From JABMPR01 sp964508765 (GTDB lineage: Bacteria > Fidelibacterota > UBA8477 > JABMPR01): a stretch of DNA of 64,000 nt. Numbering within the stretch: position 1 is the first letter of the stretch; every line of letters begins with the position of its first letter. Shown here piece after piece: positions 44,615 through 53,288 of the stretch. Location: NCBI GenBank assembly GCA_964508765.1, contig CAZDVD010000012.1, positions 16,136 through 80,135 on the forward strand, written 5' to 3'. The notes beneath the pieces are model-generated. The model was not told the DNA's origin and ran no database searches. It saw only the letters and a list, made by a program, of their open reading frames with translations. Made by a program: the position numbers and the translations under genes.

Positions 44615-46075
44615 GTGCTGAAGAGACACCTCACATCACTATCCACAATAATCGTGATCTGGCTACTATTCCAGTCTTGTGCAAAGGACATAGACAAACC
44701 TGATCCAGGTTCGGGTCCTTCTGACCTGACCATACTTTACACCAACGATGAGCACGGTTGGATATCTGAAACCAGCGAGGCTGAGGGGGCTGCAAAACTT
44801 ATGGGTCTCTGGAGAGATGAAGAGGGCTATTCTGAAAACAGCTCTTACATCATTCTCAGCGGAGGTGATAATTGGACAGGTCAGGCCATATCAACATGGT
44901 TTCAAGGTGAGTCCACTGTAGAAACCATGAATGCCATGGGATATAGCGCCGCAGCCATTGGAAATCATGAGTTCGATTTTGAAGTGTCTGGTCTTCGAGA
45001 GCGAGTCGCCCAGGCAGACTTTCCCTATCTTTCTGCCAATATTCGGTTGAAGTCAGATGGTAGTATTCCAGATTTTGCTCAACCTTATGTCATCACTGAG
45101 GTCAATGGGATTCTAGTAGGCATTGTTGGGTTAACCACAACAAGCACCAGCTACACAACCTTTCCCACCTATGTTGAGGACTACAATTTTGTTTCCTATG
45201 AGGGCGCGCTTGAGGAATGGGTCCCACAGGTCTGGGCTGAAGGCGTCGAGATCGTTTTATGCATTGCTCATATTTGCCATAGCGAAATGCGTGATCTGCT
45301 TTCCCTTGCCGAGGAATTGGAGATCACCATGATTGGAGGCGGACATTGCAATGAGCTTGTCAGCGAGATCCGTGGTAATGGCAGGGTGGCTCTCATTGAG
45401 GGGGGCTGGGGAATGCGACATTATGCTCGTCTTGATATTTGGTATAATGACGAGGACTTGCTGGTGACAGATTTGGAGGCGATGACCAATGGAAATCTTG
45501 GAGGCACGCCTGACCCTGTGGTCGAAAGCATTGTTAGTTCCTGGGAGGCTGCAACAGATGAAGCCCTGGGGGAGGTCATTGGTTATCTTGATAATTTGAT
45601 TCCCAGATATTCTGCCGAAATGCATAATCTGGTTACAGATTCCTGGTTATACAGCTATCCCCGCGCCGATATCGCATTCACCAATACTGGAGGTATTCGT
45701 CAATCACTGGAGACTGGAGATATTACCAAAGGTGACATTCTTGGCGTTCTGCCCTTTAACAATAATATCATGGAGCTCCAGCTAACAGGGCAACAAGTAA
45801 TCAATAGTCTTGAAGACCATGCTGTAGCTGGGATGACCACTACAGGGGGGTATCGGCATGCTGATGGAACCGCGCTAAAATTGGATAGCGTCTACTCAGT
45901 CCTGACGACAGATTATCTCTATGTACAAGAAAACAACTCACTCAGCACCTATGATCCAAATCCCTATTACACGGATATGAACTATCACCAGCCCACTGTA
46001 AATTATATCCTCTCTCTGAATACAAGTACATCCAATCCTCTGGATCATTACCTGGACTATACTTCACGCAGGTAA
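44615..46075 (+). CDS. 5'-nucleotidase/UshA-family lipoprotein
   Basis: Starts at GTG 44615 behind AAGAGG. The signal peptide ends in lipobox F-Q-S-C (about residue 22). The metallophosphatase domain has L-Y-T-N-D-E-H-G (usual D-x-H), G-G-D-N-W, and G-N-H-E-F-D, all dimetal ligands; the C-terminal half has the nucleotidase substrate domain with N-T-G-G-I-R and F-N-N-N near 385. It hydrolyses nucleotides or related phosphoesters in the periplasm, providing phosphate and nucleosides. Length (486) is near the UshA family norm. Confidence 0.88.
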   Translation: MLKRHLTSLSTIIVIWLLFQSCAKDIDKPDPGSGPSDLTILYTNDEHGWISETSEAEGAAKLMGLWRDEEGYSENSSYIILSGGDNWTGQAISTWFQGESTVETMNAMGYSAAAIGNHEFDFEVSGLRERVAQADFPYLSANIRLKSDGSIPDFAQPYVITEVNGILVGIVGLTTTSTSYTTFPTYVEDYNFVSYEGALEEWVPQVWAEGVEIVLCIAHICHSEMRDLLSLAEELEITMIGGGHCNELVSEIRGNGRVALIEGGWGMRHYARLDIWYNDEDLLVTDLEAMTNGNLGGTPDPVVESIVSSWEAATDEALGEVIGYLDNLIPRYSAEMHNLVTDSWLYSYPRADIAFTNTGGIRQSLETGDITKGDILGVLPFNNNIMELQLTGQQVINSLEDHAVAGMTTTGGYRHADGTALKLDSVYSVLTTDYLYVQENNSLSTYDPNPYYTDMNYHQPTVNYILSLNTSTSNPLDHYLDYTSRR

Positions 46076-46104
46076 CACCTGCACATTAGGTTATTCTGGA
46101 TGAA

Positions 46105-46350
46105 TTAATCGGGCTGCTTTGAAGCTCGGGAATTGAATAGATTACCCAGATAGAACCCGAGAATATTGACCACCACATCGGCCAGCTTATTGCCAATCCA
46201 TTCCTCTGCAAACTGGAAGGGTAAAACCAACTCTAGAAACTCCCAGCCAATAGAAATAATCAGGAAAACAGTCCAGCTAATTCTAGTGAAACGTCCTGCC
46301 AGAAACCAGATAACAAGATGAGCTACAGAGTATAGATTTAGAAGTGACAT
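46105..46350 (-). CDS. short VanZ-like membrane protein
   Basis: An 81-residue protein with two hydrophobic segments and the motif G-W-E-F-L-E-x-x-L-P-F (residues about 35-45) with N-K-L-A-D-V-V-V-N-I-L-G-F-Y-L-G. The pattern is like the core of VanZ/DUF2585-type families, which carry W-E and N-x-x-D-x-x-x-N-x-x-G. It is shorter than those proteins. Immediately downstream of the nitronate monooxygenase gene on the same strand. Confidence 0.6.
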   Translation of the reverse strand: MSLLNLYSVAHLVIWFLAGRFTRISWTVFLIISIGWEFLELVLPFQFAEEWIGNKLADVVVNILGFYLGNLFNSRASKQPD

Positions 46351-46368
46351 CAGTTTGAATTCAGGGAA

Positions 46369-47361
46369 CTAAAGAGCGTGGCGATACCTGTCCATGATCT
46401 CTTGGACAGGGAGAACCTGTGTGATACCCCCAACACTTTTCCCCGCTTGCAGGAAATGCTGGTAGGCACCCCCCTTCCCAAGGTCACTTTTCAGGGTTCT
46501 GAAAGAACGCAGGGTGTAAAACATACGCATGTATTTCTTGGTCCTTGAGCCCTTGAGCATGAGGCGAGCGAGCGTCCCTGCTTTGATACCCGTGCTTTTG
46601 ATATAGTCTGTTTCAATAATAGAAACGGGAACACCAGAAAGTTTATCCGTGAGGACAATCCTATCCTCCTCAGCATCCAGAATAGCCTGCTTATAGTCCT
46701 GATTGGCACTGCACTCCTGTGTAGCAATAAAGCGGGTTCCCATCTGGATACCTGAATAGCCCAGATCTAACATGCTGGCGACTTCCTGAGGTGAGCTAAC
46801 CCCACCAGCACAAATCAGAGGTTTACCACAATCAACCAGAGCTTCATAGAGCCTGGTAGCTGATTCAGTACCAGCATGTCCACCGGCTCGATCATTGACA
46901 CAGATCAAACCATCCACATCACCTAGAATGGCTTTCTCAGCCCATTTCCGATTGGTTGTATTGTGGTATACTAGACCGCCTTGAGCATGGATTTTATCAG
47001 CAAAAGGTTTAGGGTTACCCAGCGCGGTGACAAAAAAAGTAACCCCTTCCTCCAGAGAAATATCCAGCCAGGCTTTAATGCGATCGAGATAACGCTGTGA
47101 GCTTTTCTCAATGAGGAGATTGAGGCCAATTGGTTTGGAGGTGAGACTGCGAATGTAACGCAGACCTTCACGAAAATCATAACCGTGGACATAGGTGAGA
47201 CTGAGGGGCTGGACAATACCAATCCCTCCCGCCTCTGAGATGGCTGCCACCAATTCCGGGTTGGAGCAGGGGTACATGGCACCCCCGATGATGGGGAGAG
47301 CAATGTCCAGGTCTTGACAGAAAGTATTGAGTGGTTTTTGTGATCCCCCCGACTGACTCAT
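46369..47361 (-). CDS. nitronate monooxygenase-like FMN protein
   Basis: A 330-residue TIM-barrel protein of the NPD/2-nitropropane dioxygenase family. P-I-I-G-G-A-M-Y is near the start, A-I-S-E-A-G-G-I-G-I-V follows, G-G-H-A-G sits in the phosphate-binding part, and the FMN strand I-C-A-G-G-V-S-S with M-G-T-R-F-I-A-T is near 205-225. Family members oxidise nitronates or reduce enoyl-acyl carriers (FabK). It overlaps the upstream small membrane gene by four bases. Confidence 0.88.
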   Translation of the reverse strand: MSQSGGSQKPLNTFCQDLDIALPIIGGAMYPCSNPELVAAISEAGGIGIVQPLSLTYVHGYDFREGLRYIRSLTSKPIGLNLLIEKSSQRYLDRIKAWLDISLEEGVTFFVTALGNPKPFADKIHAQGGLVYHNTTNRKWAEKAILGDVDGLICVNDRAGGHAGTESATRLYEALVDCGKPLICAGGVSSPQEVASMLDLGYSGIQMGTRFIATQECSANQDYKQAILDAEEDRIVLTDKLSGVPVSIIETDYIKSTGIKAGTLARLMLKGSRTKKYMRMFYTLRSFRTLKSDLGKGGAYQHFLQAGKSVGGITQVLPVQEIMDRYRHAL

Positions 47362-47696
47362 TTGTTCATTCCATAGACTGTTTTAATTTTTTCAGACCGT
47401 AGAAAAAAGCCAGTCCAGGCTGTATAGAGAGCCACAACACCCATGATGATCAAAAGTCTGATCCAGCCATCCCCAGAAGCAATGCGAACCTGGATGTACT
47501 CATAGGCACCATACAGCCAGACCACTGCGGCTACATAGGCAAATACTTCCAGGCTGATAATGACCCACTTCTGTTTAATAAAAAAGAGAAAGGGGATGAG
47601 CAAAGTGAGCCCGGCCAGAATGTCGTGGTTCCCACGAGAAAAGTGGGCGGCCAGGATGAGGATCATGAAGACGTAAGCGATAATTCGAGATTTCAA
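47358..47696 (-). CDS. small four-helix membrane protein
   Basis: A 112-residue protein with four hydrophobic segments (about 5-17, 25-38, 43-62, 78-97). No known motif. Its stop overlaps the start of the nitronate monooxygenase gene (ATGA), so it is coupled to it, and it lies 21 bases after prmC. It may belong to a small-membrane-protein family of unknown role. Confidence 0.6.
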   Translation of the reverse strand: MKSRIIAYVFMILILAAHFSRGNHDILAGLTLLIPFLFFIKQKWVIISLEVFAYVAAVVWLYGAYEYIQVRIASGDGWIRLLIIMGVVALYTAWTGFFLRSEKIKTVYGMNK

Positions 47697-47717
47697 TTTT
47701 GTTTCCTTTCAAAAAAG

Positions 47718-48575
47718 TTAGGGGAGGTATTTACCTGATATGATACGGGGATCACCATTGTAGTCCTGGATGATTTCCAGGTCACGAAAGCCCTTCTGCA
47801 TAAAAATATTTAACACGGAATTTTCTTGGGGGGGACCGCCAAATTCAAAAAGAAAATGCCCCCCTGGAATGAGTAGATCGGGTAGGATTTCGGCAAAACG
47901 ATGGTAAAAGGAGAGACCATCACTCTCATCAAACAAAGCTATTGCAGGGTCATACTGTGCCACCTCTGTCTGGAGTTGATCCTTTTCCTGAGGTGCTATG
48001 TAGGGTGGGTTGGACACGACCACATCAAAACGCTCATCAATGTTTGGGAGAGATTTGAGTATATTAATTTCTTGAAAAGCCACGTGAGTGTCATTCAGGG
48101 CTGCATTCTCTTTAGCCAGAGCGAGCGCATCCCTGGATACATCAACACCCAGGATTCTGGCTTCAGCGAGAGCTTGAGCCAGCGCAATAGCAATGCATCC
48201 AGACCCTGTGCCGATATCTAGAATACGGGCTTCCGGTTTGAGGCTTAATGCCAGGGTCTTCTCAACCAGAATCTCTGTCTCCGGGCGTGGAATTAAAGCG
48301 GCTGGAGTCGTCTTCAGGGTCAGGTTCATAAAACCCGTTTTACCTACAATATGCTGAAGCGGTTCGCGGGTGCCTCTGCGCCTGATGTGCTCACGATATA
48401 GATCCATCTCGTCCTTGCCCATGGGGCGATCAAAAAAGAGATAGAGCTCCAGACGATTCTTTTTCAGGATGTTTCCCAGGAGGATTTCTGCATCCAGCCG
48501 TGCATCGGGAACACCCTTCTTTTCCAGAAAGTCAGTACTTGTCTTGATAATGTCTACAACACGCCAATTGGTCAT
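47718..48575 (-). CDS. prmC: release factor glutamine methyltransferase
   Basis: A 285-residue methyltransferase with the SAM site I-L-D-I-G-T-G-S-G-C-I-A and the signature N-P-P-Y-I (about residue 190), plus the N-terminal helical domain (D-A-E-I-L-L) that binds release factors. It methylates the GGQ glutamine of RF1/RF2, improving translation termination. Normal length. First gene of a minus-strand run with the two genes below it. Confidence 0.95.
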   Translation of the reverse strand: MTNWRVVDIIKTSTDFLEKKGVPDARLDAEILLGNILKKNRLELYLFFDRPMGKDEMDLYREHIRRRGTREPLQHIVGKTGFMNLTLKTTPAALIPRPETEILVEKTLALSLKPEARILDIGTGSGCIAIALAQALAEARILGVDVSRDALALAKENAALNDTHVAFQEINILKSLPNIDERFDVVVSNPPYIAPQEKDQLQTEVAQYDPAIALFDESDGLSFYHRFAEILPDLLIPGGHFLFEFGGPPQENSVLNIFMQKGFRDLEIIQDYNGDPRIISGKYLP

Positions 48576-48659
48576 AAGATGAAAATAGTTTTTGAGGGTT
48601 AATTGTTACTATAAAATAAGCGAATTTATCTAATTCTAGCAAGAATATTTTTAATGAAA

Positions 48660-48960
48660 TCAATTATACAGGATAATATTGATAAGTGAAACCAGATCCT
48701 GAACATTGATGTATTCATCACCATTCACATTAGCCGTCTCATACTGCTCTTCAGAGGGAATTATTTCCCCAATGATAATGTTCACCAGAATCACGACATC
48801 ACTTTCCTGGAGGTGAATCCAGGCTGCTTTCACGCGGTAAGTTACCACCGATAACCTCCATGAGGCTTCCAGACTCGTAGACAATTTCGGCTTTCCCACT
48901 GAGGACAAAGCTGAGTGAGATAATTAACAGAAGTAGGGGTTGTCGTATGGTGTTGTTCAC
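48660..48960 (-). pseudogene. frameshifted secreted dockerin-like protein
   Basis: Two frames together look like one small secreted protein. The first, from GTG 48960, encodes a signal peptide (N-N-T-I-R-Q-P-L-L-L-L-I-I-S-L-S-F) and 53 codons, then TGA at 48799-48801. The other, one base off, gives a dockerin-like helix pair: D-V-V-I-L-V-N-I-I-I-G then N-V-N-G-D-E-Y-I-N-V-Q-D-L-V-S-L-I-N-I-I-L, ending at 48660. A single indel between about 48800 and 48900 breaks it. The first calcium loop also looks lost. Dockerin-type repeats like this are common at the C-termini of secreted proteins in related groups. Confidence 0.6.
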
Positions 48961-49122
48961 AAGGCTTGAAAATTAAGTGTTTATTAGTGAAAGGGATACT
49001 GCCATTATCTAACAAATTCATCGTTCATTGATTTGATAGAGGATCATTTTAATAGGTTTATTTTTCTTCTTGAGGGATAGTTCTGATCCTATTTTAGCAA
49101 GACTATTCCAAGAAGTTGTCGC

Positions 49123-49150
49123 TTTACAAGGGGGTTTCTTCGTTTATACT
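49123..49150 (+). promoter_or_regulatory. candidate sigma70-like promoter of the sod gene
   Basis: TTTACA (49123-49128), a 16-base spacer and TATACT (49145-49150) lie about 50 bases before the sod start. Position and spacing fit a sigma70-type promoter. This taxon may use other consensus elements, so it is only a candidate. Confidence 0.45.
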
Positions 49151-49203
49151 GTTAAGATGATAAAATATGTAATGTTAAGCCCTTGAATTTAAGGAGATAA
49201 ATG

Positions 49204-49785
49204 ATGAAACACGAATTACCCGCTTTACCATTTGCACAAGATGCTTTGGCTCCAGTTATCTCAGCCGAAACACTTGATTACCACTATGGCAAGCACCACA
49301 ACGCTTATGTCACCAATCTGAATAACCTGATCCCTGGAACTGAGTTTGAAAACTCAAGTCTGGAGGAAATTATCCTGAAAGCCTCAGGAGGTATTTTCAA
49401 CAATGCTGCCCAGGTTTGGAATCACAGTTTTTACTGGAATTGTCTGTCACCCAATGGTGGTGGAGTACCTTCTGGTGATCTGGCTGCATCAATTGATTCA
49501 GCTTTTGGTTCTTTCGATAATTTCAAAGCCGAGTTTACCAAAGCTGCTGCAACCAATTTTGGTTCAGGTTGGACCTGGTTGGTCAAGAATGCTGATGGCT
49601 CACTGGCCATTGCTTCAACCACCAATGCCGGAACTCCTATGACCAGCGGACAAACCGCTCTGCTGACGGTGGATGTCTGGGAACATGCCTATTATGTTGA
49701 CTATCGCAATGCCCGTCCAAAATACCTGGAAGAAATCTGGAAGATTTTCAACTGGGATTTTGTGGCCGAGCAATTCGCCAAATAG
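49204..49785 (+). CDS. sodB: iron/manganese superoxide dismutase
   Basis: A 193-residue enzyme. Metal ligands are visible: H in Y-H-Y-G-K-H-H-N, H in W-N-H-S-F-Y-W, and D and H in D-V-W-E-H-A-Y-Y. The form with Q in N-N-A-A-Q-V-W-N-H, a glutamine in the N-terminal-half position, suggests the iron type (SodB). AAGGAG is followed by two ATGs; the second (49204) has the better spacing. It converts superoxide to peroxide and O2 and is monocistronic, with a strong terminator. Confidence 0.93.
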   Translation: MKHELPALPFAQDALAPVISAETLDYHYGKHHNAYVTNLNNLIPGTEFENSSLEEIILKASGGIFNNAAQVWNHSFYWNCLSPNGGGVPSGDLAASIDSAFGSFDNFKAEFTKAAATNFGSGWTWLVKNADGSLAIASTTNAGTPMTSGQTALLTVDVWEHAYYVDYRNARPKYLEEIWKIFNWDFVAEQFAK

Positions 49786-49806
49786 TTAATCTCTACATGT
49801 TTGATC

Positions 49807-49834
49807 AAAGGGTCGGTTCGCCGGCCCTTTTTTT
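49807..49834 (+). terminator. rho-independent terminator of sod
   Basis: AAAGGGTCGG / CCGGCCCTTT stem around a TTCG tetraloop, then a continuing T-run (seven T in all). Very strong and well placed, 22 bases after the stop. Confidence 0.92.
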
Positions 49835-49844
49835 ATATCAATCA

Positions 49845-50092
49845 CCCCGTCCTGAAGGACGGGGGTTTAAAAGCCGGGGTAAGCAAAGAAGGAGCAAAGA
49901 TGCGTGAACTGTGTTAACCTCGATCATTTACTGTAGTTAATCTTGAAGATATCCTGATAGCAGGTTGAAGTAACCCCGTCCTTCAGGGCGGGGGTATGAA
50001 CCCAAAGAATAGAGGACTTTAGTCCAAACCTTTAGGGCTAAAGCCCTGACCTGCAGAGTATTCTCTAACCCCGGCTTAAAAGCCGGAGCGAT
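49845..50092. repeat. cluster of four hairpin repeats at the island's left edge
   Basis: CCCCGTCCTGAAGGACGGGG (49845-49864), CCCCGTCCTTCAGGGCGGGG (49974-49993), AGGGCTAAAGCCCT (50034-50047) and CCCCGGCTTAAAAGCCGG (50070-50087) form separate GC-rich hairpins. Motifs of this sort often flank or derive from IS200/IS605-type elements, whose ends are hairpins. No transposase or TnpB gene is present, so this could be an eroded element. It marks the border with the accessory region. The rest of the 49786-50272 gap shows nothing clear. Confidence 0.6.
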
Positions 50093-50272
50093 ATGCAGAA
50101 ATGTACCTCAATATTGAACTGCACCGGAATGGGGAGTGAGGGGAGATCCTCTCCTCCTGCTGAAAGGAATAAACACAGCCGGAGAGCTGCTCTTGTATTA
50201 TCTTGATTCCATTGAAACAGAATGGCGAGTAAAAAATGATCAATCTATAGCGTGAGAGGAGCGTGGTGAGCC

Positions 50273-51142
50273 ATGGCACACCCATACAGAGTTGTGGTAA
50301 TCGATGATGATCCGAAGGTAAGGGACGATCTGCTCCTGATGGGTCGCTCTGCCGGATTTGACATCTTCGCTTACAGTAATCTTGAAGCAGGCATGGAAAA
50401 GCTCAGAGAGGATTCCAGGATTAATGGTCTCATTCTGGATGCTGAAGGTAAACTCACCAATGAATCCGGGGCGGCACTGACCTTCCTCCCAGAAGCTGTC
50501 AAACAGTTGGAAGCACTCATCTCCAGTCGTGATCGTGATATCTTTACCATTATAAACACCGTCTTTTTTCAAAAAATTGCTGAGCTCTATGGGGACATGT
50601 TCACCATCAATAATAAAGAGGACCCCCCCAAAAAGCTGTTTGAAGACCTCAAAGAAGGCATCGACGATTTAGAACTGACATTTATCCGCAGAAAATATGC
50701 CCAGGCCATCGATCAGTTCCATCAGATCATGGCAGATCCCGACCGGGAGGAAAAACTGGTTTCCATCCTGACGAACATGAAAAGAAAAGACCCGGACACC
50801 ATCGAGAAAAATCTGGGTCAGATCCGCAAAGTCTATGAAGCGCTCATGGGTAAAATCGAGGATGCCCTCACACTGCCTGCCAATCTGCACGAACGCGAGA
50901 AAATCAAATATCTTTCAGGGATTAAATACTATGGCCGCAAGGGGAAACAAGCCGCCGCAGCTAAAATCTTCCCGGAATACATTACTGATATTTGCTTTGC
51001 GCTCTGGGGCCTGGGCAGTGCCGCCAGTCATGATAATGAGGAAAATATCCATTGTACCCAACACACCGTTATCGGCTCAACCCACCTGCTCCTGGATCTC
51101 ATAAACTGGGTCAGCAAATGGTTGGACAGAAAATCAGATTAG
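50273..51142 (+). CDS. response-regulator-like protein with helical C-terminal domain
   Basis: A 289-residue protein. The N-terminus resembles a receiver domain: V-V-V-I-D-D-D-P-K-V-R (residues 7-17) and the phospho-acceptor-like L-I-L-D-A-E near 58. The loop after it is atypical. Residues about 110-289 form a helical region without a known family name; the end includes A-S-H-D-N-E-E-N-I-H-C and W-V-S-K-W-L-D-R. The last 113 coding bases and some sequence after are duplicated at 53604. GAGGAG precedes the start. The context (island edge, next to AbiE and McrBC) suggests a defence role, but I cannot name one. Confidence 0.6.
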   Translation: MAHPYRVVVIDDDPKVRDDLLLMGRSAGFDIFAYSNLEAGMEKLREDSRINGLILDAEGKLTNESGAALTFLPEAVKQLEALISSRDRDIFTIINTVFFQKIAELYGDMFTINNKEDPPKKLFEDLKEGIDDLELTFIRRKYAQAIDQFHQIMADPDREEKLVSILTNMKRKDPDTIEKNLGQIRKVYEALMGKIEDALTLPANLHEREKIKYLSGIKYYGRKGKQAAAAKIFPEYITDICFALWGLGSAASHDNEENIHCTQHTVIGSTHLLLDLINWVSKWLDRKSD

Positions 51143-51180
51143 GCGTGAGCTTGATTCACATTGGAACCAGTCTGGAAAAG
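51030..51180 (+). repeat. 151-bp direct repeat, copy A (3' end of the receiver-like gene)
   Basis: Bases 51030-51180 align without gaps to 53604-53754; I count 13 mismatches (about 91% identity). Copy A covers the last 113 coding bases and 38 bases past the stop. The copies bracket the AbiEi/AbiEii pair and the AlbA_2 fragment. Confidence 0.85.
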
Positions 51181-51511
51181 TCTGGCAATGAGAAACCGGG
51201 CAAATCCCCACTCTTGGGCAATTGCCTTTTTGCATTGCCGGTGACTTGCGCATCGGTATATCCATCCCTCGTCAATTAACTCAACTTGCCGCGACTTAAA
51301 ATAAAGCGCTAAACCGGGAGCAAGGTGGCAGCTCTCCAGGTGTCATTATTTTACCCCTCGTAATATCCACACTTGTGGCGAAACGAAGCAGGGTGGCTTT
51401 CTATTCTGGTATTCTGCTTATTTTAGCGTCTGTGTGTGGATTGCGATTTATCTCATGCGGGGGCCGGGGGTTGTAATAAAAAGGGTTATTGTTAACTGCT
51501 GACACGTATGG

Positions 51512-51556
51512 TTTATAGTATAATAATCAGAATATAACTGATTATTATACTATAAA
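51512..51556. promoter_or_regulatory. perfect 19-bp inverted repeat operator upstream of abiE genes
   Basis: TTTATAGTATAATAATCAG (51512-51530), a 7-base spacer, and its exact reverse complement (51538-51556), 61 bases before the AbiEi start. A TATAAT element (51519-51524) is inside the left arm and could be the -10 box. AbiEi-type antitoxins are known to bind inverted repeats in their own promoter, so this is the likely autoregulatory operator. The rest of the 51143-51617 gap shows no gene. Confidence 0.8.
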
Positions 51557-51617
51557 TAATAGTACTATTAATTATATTTCATATCATGATAGTCAGGCTA
51601 AAGCTGATTTATAAGCT

Positions 51618-52442
51618 ATGAATAATCATAAATACATATCAACTCAATCAAGTAAGATCCTGAGCACCTTCAATTTTCAGGATCAAAATTACTTTGAGAC
51701 ATCTGAAGCAGCTCATGTATTGGTGAATTCCAGCCGTGGCGCTGTGAGAGAGCTTTTAAGCGGTATGGTTAAAAGAGGCCTCTTGTTGCGACTAAAAAAG
51801 GGTCTGTACTATATCATACCGTATGAACGGGAAGCAGAGAGCTACATGCCAGACTGGCATCTCATTGCAGAGGCATTAGCAAAAGGAGTGAGACACTACA
51901 TCGGATATTATTCCGCCCTGGAGATACACAACCTCATTACACAGCCATCTTTAAAACAACAAATTGTGGTCTCAAAACAGATAAAGCCTTCCAAGATTAT
52001 CATTAAAGGGATAACCTTTCAATTTGTCTATCACAATGAGAATCATTTTTTTGGAGAAAAGGAGATTTGGATAAACAGCTTTGATAGGGTGAAAAGTTCG
52101 GACATGGAGAAGACGATTGTTGATTGCCTTTTTAAACCTGATTATGCAGGTGGCATTGTTGAGGTTGGAAAAGCCATTCATATGTCGCAAGAAAAGCTGG
52201 ATTTCCAAAAACTACTTGAATATACGGAACGTTTCAAATCGCAAGCGGTGATCAAACGATTGGGGTTTCTGCTTGAGACTTTGGAGATAAAAACCGGGAT
52301 CATAACCAAGCTCAACAAAAGAAAAACGGATGCTTATGTGCTCCTGGATACTGAACTTCCCCAGGCGGGTAAATTTATTAGCAGGTGGAGCGTGCAGCAA
52401 AATCTGGATACAGAAACACTTAAAAAAGCCATTACCACATGA
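51618..52442 (+). CDS. AbiEi-family antitoxin (type IV toxin-antitoxin)
   Basis: A 274-residue protein. The N-terminal winged helix-turn-helix (residues about 25-70: F-E-T-S-E-A-A-H-V-L, then V-R-E-L-L-S-G-M-V-K-R-G-L-L-L-R-L-K-K-G-L-Y-Y-I) matches AbiEi antitoxins. The larger C-terminal domain has the family's I-G-Y-Y-S-A-L-E-I-H-N-L and M-E-K-T-I-V-D-C-L-F-K-P. AbiEi neutralises AbiEii without direct binding, by opposing its effect or modifying the target, and represses its own operon. Its stop overlaps the toxin's start by four bases. No good ribosome site precedes it. Confidence 0.9.
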   Translation: MNNHKYISTQSSKILSTFNFQDQNYFETSEAAHVLVNSSRGAVRELLSGMVKRGLLLRLKKGLYYIIPYEREAESYMPDWHLIAEALAKGVRHYIGYYSALEIHNLITQPSLKQQIVVSKQIKPSKIIIKGITFQFVYHNENHFFGEKEIWINSFDRVKSSDMEKTIVDCLFKPDYAGGIVEVGKAIHMSQEKLDFQKLLEYTERFKSQAVIKRLGFLLETLEIKTGIITKLNKRKTDAYVLLDTELPQAGKFISRWSVQQNLDTETLKKAITT

Positions 52443-53251
52443 TCAGGCCAGGAGAAATACAGAAAAAAGCTAACAGACTTGGTGTACGAGACCCCCAGAT
52501 TGAAAAGGATTATATATTGTCCTGGATTTTACAGGGGATTGCACAGCACGAACAACTTTCCGAAACTATTGTTTTCAAAGGAGGGACGGTGCTAAAAAAA
52601 GTGTATTTCGAGGACTATAGATTCTCTGAGGATCTTGATTTTACACTGCTAAACACGGATATATCCAACGATCAATTATTTGAGTGGTTTACAGAAAGTT
52701 TTGAATATGTATTGGACAAGGCTAATCTTCAATTAAAGATCATGGATAACAATGAGCATGCAGATGGAGGCATAAATTTTTACATCAGCTATGGTGGGCC
52801 ACTGGGCGGTGTAGGCATCCACAAGAAAGTTAAAGTGGACATTTCTAAAAGTGAACGCTTGCAATTTAAACCAGTTTGCAAGGCTGTTTTTATAAGTTAC
52901 TCGGATCAAGAAGCGCACAAATTGCTCTGCTATCCACTGGAAGAGGTATTAATAGAAAAAATGCGATCGGTCATGCAGCGCATGCAGCCGAGAGATTTCT
53001 ATGATATCTGGTATTTATTGGAACAGCATGGTATGGACCTATCCGATTATGTGGTAGAGTTCAGGACAAAATGCGATAATAAAGGCATCGACCCCTCAGG
53101 TTTTCACCTCAAATTTGAACAAAGATTACCGCAGTACAGGGGCAGGTGGGAGACATCCATGGCGGATCAGATTCAAAATCTACCCGCGTTTGAAAAAGTA
53201 GAGCGTGCAGTGCGGAGACAACTCAGAAAAGTAACACCCGCTCCTGAGTAG
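52439..53251 (+). CDS. AbiEii-family nucleotidyltransferase toxin
   Basis: A 270-residue nucleotidyltransferase with K-G-G-T-V-L-K-K (residues about 42-49) and R-F-S-E-D-L-D-F-T-L-L (about 57-67), the catalytic G-G-T and D-x-D of AbiEii/MenT-like enzymes. Related toxins add nucleotides to tRNA 3' ends and stop translation; others cause abortive infection of phage-infected cells. It is coupled to the antitoxin gene by an ATGA overlap. Confidence 0.9.
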   Translation: MIRPGEIQKKANRLGVRDPQIEKDYILSWILQGIAQHEQLSETIVFKGGTVLKKVYFEDYRFSEDLDFTLLNTDISNDQLFEWFTESFEYVLDKANLQLKIMDNNEHADGGINFYISYGGPLGGVGIHKKVKVDISKSERLQFKPVCKAVFISYSDQEAHKLLCYPLEEVLIEKMRSVMQRMQPRDFYDIWYLLEQHGMDLSDYVVEFRTKCDNKGIDPSGFHLKFEQRLPQYRGRWETSMADQIQNLPAFEKVERAVRRQLRKVTPAPE

Positions 53252-53288
53252 GAAAACCCAGTGACGACCAAGTAACGACCAGGCCGTC

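Noticed and set aside
49845..50092. CRISPR array
   Set aside because: The hairpins differ from one another and their spacing is irregular; no cas gene is near.
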